Part shown: positions 1 to 10,250 of the stretch, one piece after another
Numbering within the stretch: position 1 is the first letter of the stretch
Layout of the letters: every line of letters begins with the position of its first letter
Source: Lactarius indigo
Taxonomy: Eukaryota > Basidiomycota > Agaricomycetes > Russulales > Russulaceae
Assembly: GCA_025766275.1 (NCBI GenBank)
Contig: JAFKAC010000010.1
Location: forward strand, 930,001-994,000
Length of the DNA: 64,000 bases
Direction of reading: 5' to 3'
The notes under the pieces: generated by a model
Database searches by the model: none
The model's input: the letters and a program-made list of their open reading frames with translations, nothing else
Told to the model about the DNA's origin: nothing
Translations under genes and position numbers: made by a program

Positions 1-8
1 TTTAATAG

Positions 9-269
9 CTAAGAAAAACCCTTCTTAAAGAACTGAAGAAGTTGGACCTGTTCCATCTTATCTCCCAGCTTACGGCTCTTCAAAAAGTAGTTCTTTAGAA
101 CTACATCATCCTCATAGAGCAGTGCATGAAGACCTCCAAAAAGTTGTCCTTTATCAGGACTTCTGCGTACATAGATTCTTTCTAACCAGAGAATCGAAAC
201 ATTTCTCATAGTAACAGTTAAAGCAATAAAGTGTCCTGCCAAGGCACTTTCACTCAATGCTTGCACCAC
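9..269 (-). pseudogene. possible Copia-type pol 3' remnant
   Basis: An 86-codon minus-strand frame contains a stretch ending ILWLERI followed by LLYEDD. This faintly resembles the RNase H end of Copia polyproteins (AEYIAL...LWLR...YEDN). The resemblance is weak and no upstream pol frame continues into it. It could be a chance frame. The neighbouring LTR-like sequence at about 430-800 is the only contextual support. Confidence 0.2.
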
Positions 270-432
270 TCTTGTGGACTGTCTCTATCATGGAGGGATG
301 TTGAGACGCGACTGTTAAAGTCACATGTCTCGTGGGATCTGATTGAGTCAGCCCACATACTAAATACAGTATCTGTCCCTTATGGACTTATGGACACTCC
401 GGACTCATACGGACCGCTTTTGTTTATCCTTA

Positions 433-798
433 TTGTTAGATCCATATATGGTTCTTATTGTTCTTTCTATTGTTAAGATACCGGTATTGTCTGCTTTAGG
501 CAGCTATTGTTCTCTGCCATCCAATGGCATTTCTCCCTCTGGCGCACAGACCACCTGCATTGTGTTTGGGTCACCAGTGCGCACAGACCATTATTAGCTA
601 AGCGTCCTGTATATAAGGACTGCTGTTTTCGCCTCTACACTTCAGAGTTCCTTCTACCTCTGAAGTGTAAGTTCCTCCTTTCTACCTTACTTCTTTCACC
701 TTTACTTATAAGACGTTCTATAGAACTTGTCTGTCTCTAGGTGTGTAGTAATGGTATTAGAGTTCCTTCTACCTCTGAAGTAACTTGTCTGTCTCTAG
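433..798 (+). repeat. LTR-like fragment with TATA box and PBS-like site
   Basis: This AT-rich tract has a TATA-like core (TATATAAG near 611-618) inside a short palindrome. TGGTATTAGAG at 752-762 is one base off the TGGTATCAGAG primer-binding site common in Copia elements. Two short direct repeats occur 112-115 bp apart: 644-665 matches 759-780, and 724-740 matches 782-798. The order TATA, direct repeats, PBS fits the end of a plus-oriented 5' LTR, but no coding region follows. The sequence runs instead into the Gypsy element. LTR boundaries and target duplications are not visible. Confidence 0.3.
636..669 (+). other. perfect 12-bp hairpin
   Basis: TACACTTCAGAG (636-647) and CTCTGAAGTGTA (658-669) are exact reverse complements separated by 10 bases. 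The right arm recurs in part at 772-780. It lies inside the LTR-like tract and could be an RNA structure of that element, for example near its poly(A) or R region. Function is unknown. Confidence 0.55.
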
Positions 799-835
799 CT
801 GTCAAAGCTTATCCCTTGCTTGTTAGTTCTGCGCT

Positions 836-2194
836 TCAACACATACGCGCAACGAGTTGGTCACGTCTGGTGAGGGAGGCACGGAGGCGGTACACGTCAG
901 CGGTGACTCCTGGGTCGGCGAGTAAATACATGGCTTGGTCGACCTCGTTTCGCGCCGGATGGTCTGCGCGAAACAAGTCCCTGGTCTCTGGTGAATCGGA
1001 GGGGAGGTCCGGGCCGTTGCGGGGTTTGGCGAACAGTGGTCCATAGTAAACAGGTTGATTACGCCCCTCGGTGGCGATGATCACGGGTCGGTCGCGTTGG
1101 TCGATCAGAAACTGGACAAACGGAGCTCGCCCCCTCGTACCGTTAGCAAGCGGTATCTCCATGAGATAGTCGTTAGTAGGGAGCGTCATGGTCCAGTGTC
1201 GGTCCGGCCGCTCGATCCTATCAAGAAGCGACCGGGCTTGGTCTGTTCCTTGCGGATTAATGGGTTTCGGGGGTAGCTGGTGCTGTGGTGATGTCGGCGT
1301 TGGATTGGTGATACGCAGAGCGAGAGTTGGTTGCGTTGGAGGTGGCAGAGCGAGGCGAGGTACCTCTGGTGCTGGCGTGAGAGGCGATTGGGGTCCTTCC
1401 CAGAGTCCCGCTTCTTCTTCTTCCTGAGCAATCTGTTCCAGAGCTTCTCTCAGTAGTCGTTGTCGCCGATTAGTGCGAGCCTGTGAGTGCCGACGGTGCA
1501 GCCCTTGTGGAGTGATATAGGTGCTGAGGCCCCACATATCTTCGCGAGAACGCGGAGAGTTTTCCCGCGCGTCATATGTGGGTCCGATATTGGCCCAACG
1601 TTCGACTTCGCGGTTGACCTGTGCGCGTAACCACTGTGGAGTGTCGTCATCGGAGATCCACGGGTACTGTGGTGGATGGCGAGGGGGGGCGTTATCCATG
1701 AGGGTGATGTGGTTGACGGTAGCAGTCTGAGAGTTTTTATACTCCTGGACGAGGTCGGGGGCGCGTAAATGTGTCTCCGGTTCCCAGCTGTCGTGTGCCG
1801 CAGAGTACCCCTTCCATCGTACCAGATATTGTGGCGTTTTCCGACGACCGAAGAGTCGATAGTCGAGAAGTCGTTCTACCTCCCATTCCTGTTCTCCGTC
1901 GATGAGATCCGGTGGCGGTTGGACCTCTTTGGCACCGTTGATTTCGGTGGTTTTGTACGGGGTCAGTAGTCCTGCGTGGAACGTGTTGTGGATGCGCCAG
2001 TTTGTGGGTAGTTGGAGAGCGTAGGTGACGTCAGAGATCCGTTTTCCTATTACGAAGGGTCCATACCGCCGTGGAGCCAATTTCGCTGATGGGTGAGTGG
2101 TCTTCAGATTAGTGGCGTCCAACCATACCTTATCGCCAATGCGATAGGGTTGATAAGACGTATCTCTTATCCACTTTATCTGTGTCGCCTTCAT
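836..2194 (-). pseudogene. Gypsy integrase C-terminus, chromodomain and tail
   Basis: This 452-codon segment overlaps the end of the integrase frame in a different phase. The phase change, a 2-nt insertion or equivalent, is near 2200 within the ALQEAR...EAMKATQ region. It carries the GPY/F-like module (RRYGPFVIGKRISDVTYAL) and a chromodomain (EWEVERLLDYRLFGRRK...YLVRWKGY...SWEPE, about residues 100-150). A long proline-rich, charged C-terminal tail follows. Chromodomains of such elements recognise methylated histone tails and direct insertion to heterochromatin. The tail after residue 200 matches nothing I recognise. This segment has no internal stop. Confidence 0.85.
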
Positions 2195-4281
2195 AGCTTC
2201 TTTCGCCTGCTGTCGCGCGCTTCCTGCAGCGCCGCGATTCTTTCGGTCGCTGTAGGCGATGTGGTGGCAGTAGTCGCGGGTTGGTGGATATGAGGGGTAA
2301 ATCCGAGAAGGAGTTCGAATGGGACCTTCTTTGTTGTTTCGGACGTCCAGGCATTAAGGGTATATTGGGCTATCGGGAGCCATCGCGCCCAATCGTCCTG
2401 TCGATGATTCGAGAAGATCCGTAGATACTGCTCAAGGCGTTGGTTGGTGCGTTCCGATTGTCCATCGGTACGCGGATGGTAAGCCGTGCTGATGTTCTGT
2501 TCCACTTTTAGCGCTGTACAGAGTGCTTTAGTAAATGAGGCGGTAAACCGCGGGTCTCGGTCTGATATGACTTTGATGGGAAGCCCATAGTGCGGTACTA
2601 CATGTCGGAGGTAGAGCGCCGCTACTTGTACGGCGTCGATTGACTCCTTACACGGGATGAAGATGCTCGCTTTCGAGCACCCTTGGTCCGTGATAGTGAG
2701 GATCGTGTTGTATTTTACCGATTTTGGGAGTTTGACTATGAAATCGAGGGCGATCACATGGAACGGTAGTGCTCCATCCATTGGGTAGATGGGCGTTATC
2801 GGTGGTTTAGGGCGTCCGGGCAGATTTTTATTAGCCTGGCATACGTGGCACCCCGTGATATAGTTAGCTATGTCCTGTGTCATGTTTGGCCACCAGTAGT
2901 GTTTCTGAATTGCTTGGATGGTTTTTGTTTGTCCGGGGTGACCGGCTGTAATTGAATCGTGAAAGGATTCAATCACCCCCCTCCTCAGGGTGGGATCGTC
3001 CACGATCACAAGGCGGCCGTGGTGAAAAGCGAGGGAAGAGGGGGAGGAGCGATCGAGGTGGTAGCGATCGATCCAGTCCGTAGGGAGGGTAAGAAGTTGA
3101 GCCTGTCGACAGCGATCATCGAGAGTAACGAGTTGCACTGCGTTAAGAAAGTAAGCGTGGGGTAAGACGGTTACGCCGACGTTGTCGTCAGTGGGTGGTG
3201 TGAAAGACGGGTGACAAGAGAGAGTATCGGCGTGGAGCGTTGGACCAGGGACGTGTCGGAGGCGAAGATCATAGTCAGCAAGAATGTTGACAAGACGCGC
3301 GACACGGCGATTGATGTGTTGTGGTGATCGATAATGGAGAAGATTGGCGTGGTCGGTGAAGACGGTGACGGGGTGTCGTGCGGCAACCAGTAAATGTCAC
3401 CAGTGTTCAAGTCCACGTACAAGGGCGAGAAATTCGCGGTCGTATACGTCATAATTTCGTTCCGTGGCCGAGAAAGCTTGGGAAAAGTAACCGACGGCCT
3501 GGGACTTATTACGGACGTCCGGCTGAGTGAGAATGGCTCCCATGGCGTAAAGAGACGCGTCCGTTTGAAGTGAATAGGGGAGGTCAGGGTCAGGTTGTCT
3601 CAGCGCAGGTTGAGAACAAGCGAGTGTAATGAGGGTGTCGAGGGCGGCGGAGTGTTCCGTAGTCCAAGTAAACGGGACGTCCTTCCGAAGGAGTTGCGTG
3701 AGTGGTTGGGCCAGGTGAGCGTATCGAGGTATAAACGGTCGTTGGTATCCTAGTACGCCGAGGATGCTGCGTACTTGTTTAACCATAGTCAGTTGTCGCG
3801 GCCAGTCATGTAAGCCCGAAATTTTGTCTAAAGTCATACGGATTGTGCCATTCGCGATGGTCATCCTGAGGTAGTCAATTTCAGTGCTCTCAAATTCGCA
3901 TTTGGAGAGCTTGAGGAAATAGCTCTCGTCGAGTAAAACCTGCAATACGTGACCGACGATTAGGCGATGTCACTGTAAATCGTGAATTGTGGCTATGAGT
4001 ATATCGTCCATGTAAATGAACAACTCGGCAGGAAACTGGTTGAGGAGAGAGCGAAAGATCCGGTTCATCGCGCGTACGAAGGTTGCTGGTGAGTTCGTCA
4101 GTCCAAAGTACATGACCATGGGTTCGAATAAGCCTCGAGGTGTTTTGAATGCTGCCTTCCATTGGTCGCCATCCTTAATCCGGATATTATTATATCCCCA
4201 GCGGATGTCAAACTTCATAAACAGAGTTTTATTGGCCAATCGGTCCAGTATGTTCGAGATTAGTGGGATCGGATAGGTATC
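2191..4281 (-). pseudogene. Gypsy reverse transcriptase, RNase H and integrase
   Basis: This is the same reading frame as the upstream Gag-protease segment. It carries the RT core with YMDD (about 3991-4017), the RT thumb and RNase H (LQTDASLYAMGAIL, then DREFLALVRGLEHW) and the tether. The integrase has the zinc-binding HHCC block (HDSITAGHPGQTK...CHVCQANK, about 2830-2965). Its catalytic core has ALDFIVKLP, SDRDPRF and DGQSERTNQ, which supply the D, D and E residues. TGA codons at 3970-3972 and 3397-3399 interrupt it. Near 3200 an ADTLSCHP stretch has cysteine where SRRP or SRHP is usual, consistent with a further CGT to TGT change. Confidence 0.88.
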
Positions 4282-6411
4282 TCAGACCGTGATTTTGTTA
4301 AGCGGTTTGTAGTCTTGAACGGGCCGTAACTTGCCGTCTTTTTTCTTTAAGAAAAAGAACGACGATGCGTAGTGCGACTTTGATTCTCGAATATACCCCT
4401 TTTCTAAGTGCTCGCGTAGGAAATCGTCCAGGTGTTCCATTTCCTTGGCGTTTAATGGGTATATTTTGCACTGAAGCGTAGGCGGCGCGTCCGGGAGTAG
4501 CGTAATCACGTGGTTGTCTATGTGCTCGGGCGGGAACCGTTTGGCGGCTTCCTCCGAGAAGACGGTGGCATATCGTTCATACTGTGGGGGCATTTTTTCA
4601 GCTCCGCTCGAACCGAACTTTTCTGCCATTTGTTGTGCGATGGTGTCGATAACCTCTCGTCTTTCGAAGGTGAGTCGTCTATTTTCTCCGCACAGCTGAT
4701 TCTTTGCCCAGTCGATGTCGGGGTTGGTGTCTTTGAACCATGCATGGCCTAGTATGATGCGCGGTCGTCCTAACGTGGTAACATAGAGGTGGGTATCGTA
4801 CGAGTGTTCGCCCCAGGTGAGTCTAACCGGACACGCTTTGGTGATTGTCCCCGTCCGATTAAGGGTTCCGTCGGCGTTGTATGCTTGTCGGGCGGGTATC
4901 CTGATCGTGGACATTCCGAGTTGTCGAACAAGGGTGGGGTCGATAAAATTCTGCGATGCTCCAGAGTCTAACAATGCTTGTACGTTGTCTCCATCCTGGG
5001 TGTGTATTTGGATGGTGAGCGTTGTTCCTTCGTCGGATGAGAGTACGTTGATCTCGGTAGTGTTGTCTCCCCCTAGGTCGTCGTCGTCGTCGATTCCGCC
5101 TTCGATGAGCATTTGCGAGATCATTTGTTTTCGATCGGCGCCAGATAGGCCTAGTAATCCTGAAATCAATGTTTGTTTATCTAGGGGTGGTGCCGGAGGG
5201 GCGTGTTGTGGTTGCGGTGGGACCGTGGTGATTTCGTTGATTCGACTCGGTCCCAACCTTTTCTTGGGGCAGTCGCACGAAAGGTGGCCAGACTGTTTAC
5301 AACGGAAACAAAGGCCTTCCTTTCTGCAACGCTCCCATTCCGCTTGCTCCTGGGGGGTTCGTTGGCGTGGGGTGAAGGTGCTGACGGCGTCGACATCCAT
5401 AGGTACTACGTCGTTCCGAGCAATCGGTCGAGGTGCCGGTGGTTTGGGCGGTGGTATCGCCCCTTTTCCCAGCGCGGCTACGCAGTTGGTAATGGTGCGA
5501 AACCGTTGGGTTTCTTCTCGGGTGGCCGTTTTCCAATCGTCCATGGTGACTGGCATGACTCCGCGCTTTAGACACGCGACAAGGAGTCCTTTCTTCAGTC
5601 CTCGTCGGAACAAGTCGACCGTTCCGATGGCCGTCATATCCCACCCCGCCGCGTCTGCGAGTTGCTTGAAACGAGAGATATATTCGTCAACGGCATCTCC
5701 GGTCATGGTTAGGGCCGTTAGTTTGGCATATGCATTTTGTTTGCTGAGGGTGTCAGTCCAGGCGTTCTTGTAGTCGTCGACAAACTCGTTCCACAGTCGC
5801 TCGTCGGTTTCGGCGATAGGGTGAGTGGCATGGTTTATTTTAGCATCGAGTTTTCGATCCTGCGTCTGATTCCAGTTCTCGACGTCTGGCCCTCGTATCA
5901 GAGTCAGTGCCAGAGCGACTCGCTGGTATGGTGAGATCATCCGCTCGTTCGTCCGATTTACTCTCCTGTACTGATTAAATTCATGTAGGAACTGAGCGCT
6001 TTTCGCTCTGTCGCCGGTGAAGTATGTGGGTGCTCCCCCTTGGAGAGGTCCATTTGTCGCTGCAGGAGTACTGCCGGATCCGCTCGCCATTGGGGTTGGT
6101 GGTACTGTAACTGGGAATGGCAGGGGTACAAACGATGGTGGCTGCTGTGGTGAGCGTCGCTTTCCTTTTCGTTTTAGGGAGGCGACGGCTAATCGGTGAG
6201 TAATCCAGTCGTATTCGGGAGTAGTCTGTTTATCAGTTCTGATGCGTAGTCCCCAATCGTGTGGTCGTTCGACTCGAGCACTATTATATGTTGCCCAGCC
6301 TGGATAGTCGAGTAGTACCTCGTACCACGCGTTCTCGTTTTCGAAATATTCGATGTCAAGGCTCGGGTCGGGTGTGCGTTCTAACGTGTAACCTCTATGG
6401 TGTTCCCACAC
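4282..6411 (-). pseudogene. Gypsy Gag, protease and start of reverse transcriptase
   Basis: This open segment of 709 codons starts at a GTG; the frame is open upstream to about 6578, and the first ATG lies near 6090. The N-terminal half is Gag-like, with a conserved helical block around residues 130-300. A CCHC zinc knuckle (CFRCKQSGHLSCDC) lies near residues 365-380. The retropepsin motif ALLDSGASQNF lies near residue 480. The last 40 residues (SSFFFLKKKDGKLRPVQDY) begin the reverse transcriptase. It ends at a TGA that falls where related elements usually have arginine in the TVRDTYP region. The frame is unchanged beyond it, so this is one polyprotein broken by a nonsense change. Confidence 0.88.
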
Positions 6412-6580
6412 AAGAGATTTTACTGCAAGGTCGTCGAGGTTCGCTGTCGTACGCCGGAGTACCAGTCGTTTTTCGGTACTGTCGTTCGGATCGTTCGCGG
6501 GCTCGATATACGCAAATGAGCCGTCTGGGGTGTCTGTCAGTTCGTGTTCGCGTGATACTTGTGCGCCGTATCACCTAGCG

Positions 6581-6827
6581 AGAGGTATGGGGTCTACTCT
6601 TATGTCACGGTTCCAACAGACCGTTCCGCGACGAGTCATATTGCGAGGACTTGCGTTTTAACACAAGTAGAGTATGCTGCTTGGAATGCTCGATGGCACG
6701 CAAGTGAGAAGAAGACAAATTGGATTGAAACGAAGAGTAGACAAAGTTATGTGCTACTCTATGGCTACCTCTTTATACTCGTACAGACTGTGGGTTTTCG
6801 GGACTATTTTCTGGTATTTACGGACTG
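6581..6827. other. untranslated 5' region of the Gypsy element
   Basis: No gene is visible. On the minus strand a TATA-like box (GTATAAAGAGG, near 6770-6780) lies where a 5' LTR promoter would be expected. No second LTR copy is present in the window to confirm the boundary. Confidence 0.3.
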
Positions 6828-7884
6828 CTAATGAGCTGGCAAAAGGACATCATACGTGGCAGAGACAGCTGGCAAGAAGGACGTTCGTTGGCAATCGATT
6901 CGACGTGGCAGACTTCGTGACCGTGATGTCACGTGGGCGTGACATCGCACCTTTCCCATCAGCCGGGCAAGTGCGTCATTCCAGTTGTACTCGGATGAAA
7001 GGTATGACATTGCGCCGGTGTCCCCGCTGATCCGATACCCCACTCGTACTTCACTGCGCGGCCTTTTGAAGTGCCGGTGCACTTCGTCAAGGAATTCGTG
7101 CCACTTCATGTCAGTATGGGCATTGAATGTATGCTTGATGTTGTCGTCGACCACCTCGACGCGGAATTCCCACACTTTAACATGATCAACCGCTGACTTC
7201 TCGGGATGAAAGTAAGTGATGCTCACCTCCTGCGCTGACCTCTTTATTGGGGTAGGACCTCCCTAGCCGGGCGACTGCAGTTGATGAGGCAGCACCATTG
7301 GTACCGACACCACCATTCCTGCGCCCAAGAGCTGCCCGACCCTCTGGCCCATTGGCAACACGACCATGCGTGTCGCGTGCAAGTAGTGAATCTTCCTCGC
7401 CAGTCATGGTGTGTGGGGCAGCTGATGGGTCCATCAGGAAAGGAGCCGGTGGAAGAGCCATGGGGTATTGTGCGTAACCCCATGGCTGAGGCGGTGCAGT
7501 GCTGATGCCAGCACCATAGGCATGATGATACGGGACCGGTGGGTATGCCGGAGGGTAGAACGATGCACCATAGGGATGCGCATAGGTTAGTGGCGCATTC
7601 GCAGGCAGACCAGCCAGCATTTGCTGACTATCGTTTGGGATAGGAAGGCCTGCCACTGAGGGCAGCAGATGCGGAGGCAAAGGAGGAGTTGGAGGCAGGC
7701 GAGGGACCTCGTGCAAGATCTCGGGTGGCGGTGGCGACATTGGTGGCAGTGACTCTGGAGCAGATGGCAGCGACGAGTCTGGCTGCCCCACACGTAGGAT
7801 GACTTTGTGCACACGAGACTGTGGCTGCCTGGCTGGGCAATCTCAGGCACGCGCACTCTTCCGATGACGTCGAGCAGGGGACAT
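6828..7884 (-). pseudogene. proline-rich protein with PB1-like C-terminal domain, early stop
   Basis: Two exons are inferred: 7884-7227 and 7174-6828. They are joined over a 52-nt GTGAGC...AAAG intron that keeps phase and joins ...VSAG to VWEFRVEVVDD. The first exon is rich in proline, alanine and tyrosine (PPAYPPVPYHHAYG). The second has a ubiquitin-like or PB1-like look (VWEFRVEVV...MKWHEFLDEVHRHF...VGYRISGD...WNDALARL). The frame has a TGA at 7843-7845, fourteen codons after the ATG at 7884, in a context compatible with CGA to TGA. I recall similar proteins as repeated, transposon-associated families in agaricomycetes, but cannot name the family. A start after the stop would also give a protein. 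Confidence 0.5.
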
Positions 7885-8873
7885 GTCTAGGTATGTCAAT
7901 GATACTTTCTGTATCATACTTTCAATAAACGTGTCGTCTTTTATACTTCCCATTTCAGGGTTCACTTGCCTGCGTCGAACACCCTTTCTTCCTTGTTGCT
8001 AGACTCGCTACCTGCCGGTCCCCTGTTTCGACTCTCAAACACCGCGGCTGCAAGTCTATTCTACCTACAAAGGCGACGGAGGGTTTCTGTTGGCAACACG
8101 AGTTGTGCATGGGGCCACTTTTCTGAAGGACAATTGAGTCGTATTTTGTACCGCACGCGTGAGCCATGTATGCCAACATTCTCTTGACGACCAGACATGT
8201 AGCAGCTATATATTATATGACTATTCAGCCTATTTCATCGGACTGTCCCCTGCGTAAAGCAGGGTCCTCGCATAGTGCCCACTGTATGACTTAGTCTTGA
8301 AAACAATGCCTCGAAAATGATAAGTGGATTATGTAGATTCATTTTTTTATTAATACAATTAGTTTTTATAGTAAGAAAACTCGGCATGGTTGCCGAAACA
8401 CGCATTCAAACTGCGCTGTGCGCGAAAATTCGTTGTAAGGTATCTATCGTTATGAAACCCGCTGTATGTGAGCAACGGCACCTCGGCAATCTGGAAAAAA
8501 CTCCGGTCTGGAGAACAATCTAGAGGTTTCAGAGGTACGGGAAGTCATCCAGTAACTGACCTTTCGTGATATGACTCCAAGCTGTCCAATTTGGGTGGTT
8601 CCATCCCCCATCTACTGACTGCATCGCCTTCTTGCTAATGTGAAAGTTAATATGTCGATATCCAGATCCCACCCGCTAACAGTGTTGAAATCTACCTATC
8701 TGTTCCAGTGACTCTCTATATCGCCTATTCAGGCACAGCGCGCCGATTCCACGAAGCCTCTCGTTTGTGGAAGCTCGAAAGTCCATGCACCAGGACGTTT
8801 TAAGTAACTCATAGAGGACCTCCCAGAACGATGGTATCATTCGATCACCCTCTAACTCCACACTGGTCCAATG
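7885..8873. other. intergenic, remnants of the composite repeat
   Basis: No gene is supported here. A segment near 8567-8690 resembles 20811-20930, including CTGTCC-ATTTGGGTGG and a run ending in ATATGTCGAT or ATACGTCGAT. It therefore belongs to the edge of the composite unit that repeats through 8.5-28 kb. The rest holds AT-rich sequence in which I see nothing definable. Confidence 0.45.
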
Positions 8874-9082
8874 ACCTCGGCCAACCCGTTTTGATGCTTC
8901 CCTGTGCATTTCGTGATGCAGACTGCTGGGACCCCAAATTGAACGCATTTTTATTCTATTCGCTTTCTACTCGTATGGTCTAGTGACTTCGGCCAACCCA
9001 TTCTGATGCTTCCCTGTGTATTTCATGATGCAGACTGTTGGGACCCCAATGCAAATTTATTCTATTCACTTTCTACTCGCAT
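8874..9082 (+). repeat. tandem duplication of about 105-110 bp
   Basis: Two diverged copies lie head to tail, at about 8874-8979 and 8984-9082. Both contain CGGCCAACCC, TGATGCTTCCCTGTG, TGATGCAGACTG and GGGACCCCAA, and both end in CTTTCTACTCG. The second copy runs into the ATG of the GP gene at 9081. The duplication therefore doubles the presumed promoter and leader of that gene. Confidence 0.75.
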
Positions 9083-9887
9083 GGCACACGTTCCCGTCCT
9101 AATTGTACCCGCCCAATTGTCCTAAGAAATGGGACCAAAATACTCTTACACTTCGGTTTTGTCATCATCGCGGCTTGTACGCCCCCTCCTTCTCTCCTTG
9201 GCTATCGCTATTCCCCGTCCGTCTGGTACCCTGCCGACCTCGCAAAGCCGGAGACCACGAACACTTACATCAATTTTAACCTTTGTGCTGCAACGGAACC
9301 AAGACGAATTCTCGATTCCCTTCAACCCAAGATCTGCAGAGGTGTGCGCTCACGCGAGTGTCCACTGCAGAACCCGACAAGGACTATGCGTAGTGGCCAG
9401 TGTCGATTATGGCGGCTTATGGTACAACGATCGTCATTTACTCGTCGAGCTGAGGGGGGGATTTACCTCTGTTCTCGTCATCCCACCCTCAGCGAATGAG
9501 TCACGTTAACACGTAAGAGCAGATTTCAACTTTGCTTCAGTTTCGCGCGTTGGATTGCAGGACGGAGAACTCTGTCTCGCGCTGCGCCTTCCTGAATACG
9601 GGTCTGAGGAAATGGAGATCTTGTTGTTGGATCTTCGATCGACAAGGTCGGTCCATTCACGCCAAGGTACGATACGACGAAGCAGCTTCCGAGCTCTGCA
9701 CGCAAGTCAGGGATGTATACGTGTTCCTACTGGCCATTCCGCAAGTCGCGCACAAGGAGGACTGCTGGGTAGACCTGACGAACATAAAAGAAAAGCCAAA
9801 TGGTGCGTGGTTTATCTCGTCCTTATCAACCATATGTGGTCTCATGGATATTACACCAGGACTCTACTTCAGCACCAGACAATCTGA
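9081..9887 (+). pseudogene. GP family copy 1 (type II membrane glycoprotein-like)
   Basis: Homologous to the GP copies near 16.7, 23.5 and 49.2-50.1 kb. Recognisable pieces in shifting frames are the transmembrane segment (FGFVIIAAC), SVWYPAD, TYINFNL and the cysteine-containing EDCWVDLT block. The terminal GLYF-QHQTI-type tail before the stop is also present. Several frame changes and stops interrupt it, so it is a pseudogene. The family is unknown to me: a short cytosolic N-terminus, one membrane anchor and an extracellular domain of about 230 residues with few cysteines. It is the first gene of the composite unit and converges on the 7-TM gene downstream. Confidence 0.5.
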
Positions 9888-10250
9888 TATTCTAACATCA
9901 ACTCGTAATTCCGAAGTTGAAAAGCCAAATTTGGGTACAAAACTTTAAATTAGCAACAGATGTAGCCTTCCCGTGTACAGGAAGCAAAGAAAGGAGGTGT
10001 GGACTTGGTTCAAGGCCGGACCGGAAATGTGCTAAAGAAGCAACTGTCAGTTTGGGGGAGAGTACCGTTCCTTAACATCTAGCCGGGCTTTTACGAGTCT
10101 ACAGTCTGGAAGGAATGTAGTTGACGTGCTTTCCATACACGCCAACAGCGCCAAAGATTTATCGCAGAAATCTTTCAAAATCGATTGTTACACGGTACTA
10201 TAATTCAACAGGACGACAACGACGACAATTTCCACCCCGCCGACCAAAGA
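9888..10250. other. intergenic between converging genes
   Basis: This is the 3' side of both the GP copy and the 7-TM copy. The same spacer recurs between GP and 7-TM copies at about 13400-13815 and 17425-17825. It includes a conserved AACTGTCAGTGTGGGG-type block and a TGTGCTTTTCATACAC-type block. No gene is visible. Confidence 0.5.

Larger units (their letters stand above)
836..6580 (-). mobile_element. degenerate Ty3/Gypsy retrotransposon with chromodomain
   Basis: On the minus strand, in order, are Gag with a CCHC knuckle, an aspartic protease, reverse transcriptase (YMDD), RNase H, integrase (HHCC and DDE) and a chromodomain. This is the order of a chromovirus-type Gypsy element. The frame starting near 6578 runs to 2191 interrupted only by TGA codons at 4282-4284, 3970-3972 and 3397-3399. 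A 2-nt frame change near 2200 leads into the last segment. I found no matching LTR pair: the sequences left of 836 and right of 6580 do not resemble each other. The element therefore looks end-truncated and inactive. Confidence 0.9.

Noticed and set aside
3397..4284. UGA recoded as an amino acid in the Gypsy polyprotein
   Set aside because: All stops are TGA in one frame, but nearby intact genes end in TGA and the element has other lesions (frame change near 2200, no LTR pair). C to T decay explains it more simply.
4817..5773. Plus-strand frame of 318 codons inside the Gypsy element
   Set aside because: It is antisense to Gag and protease, which have clear motifs. The plus frame has no recognisable feature.
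7966..8187. Short overlapping frames on both strands at 7.95-8.19 kb
   Set aside because: No signal peptide, domain or paralogue. They lie in the transition between the PB1-like gene and the composite repeat.
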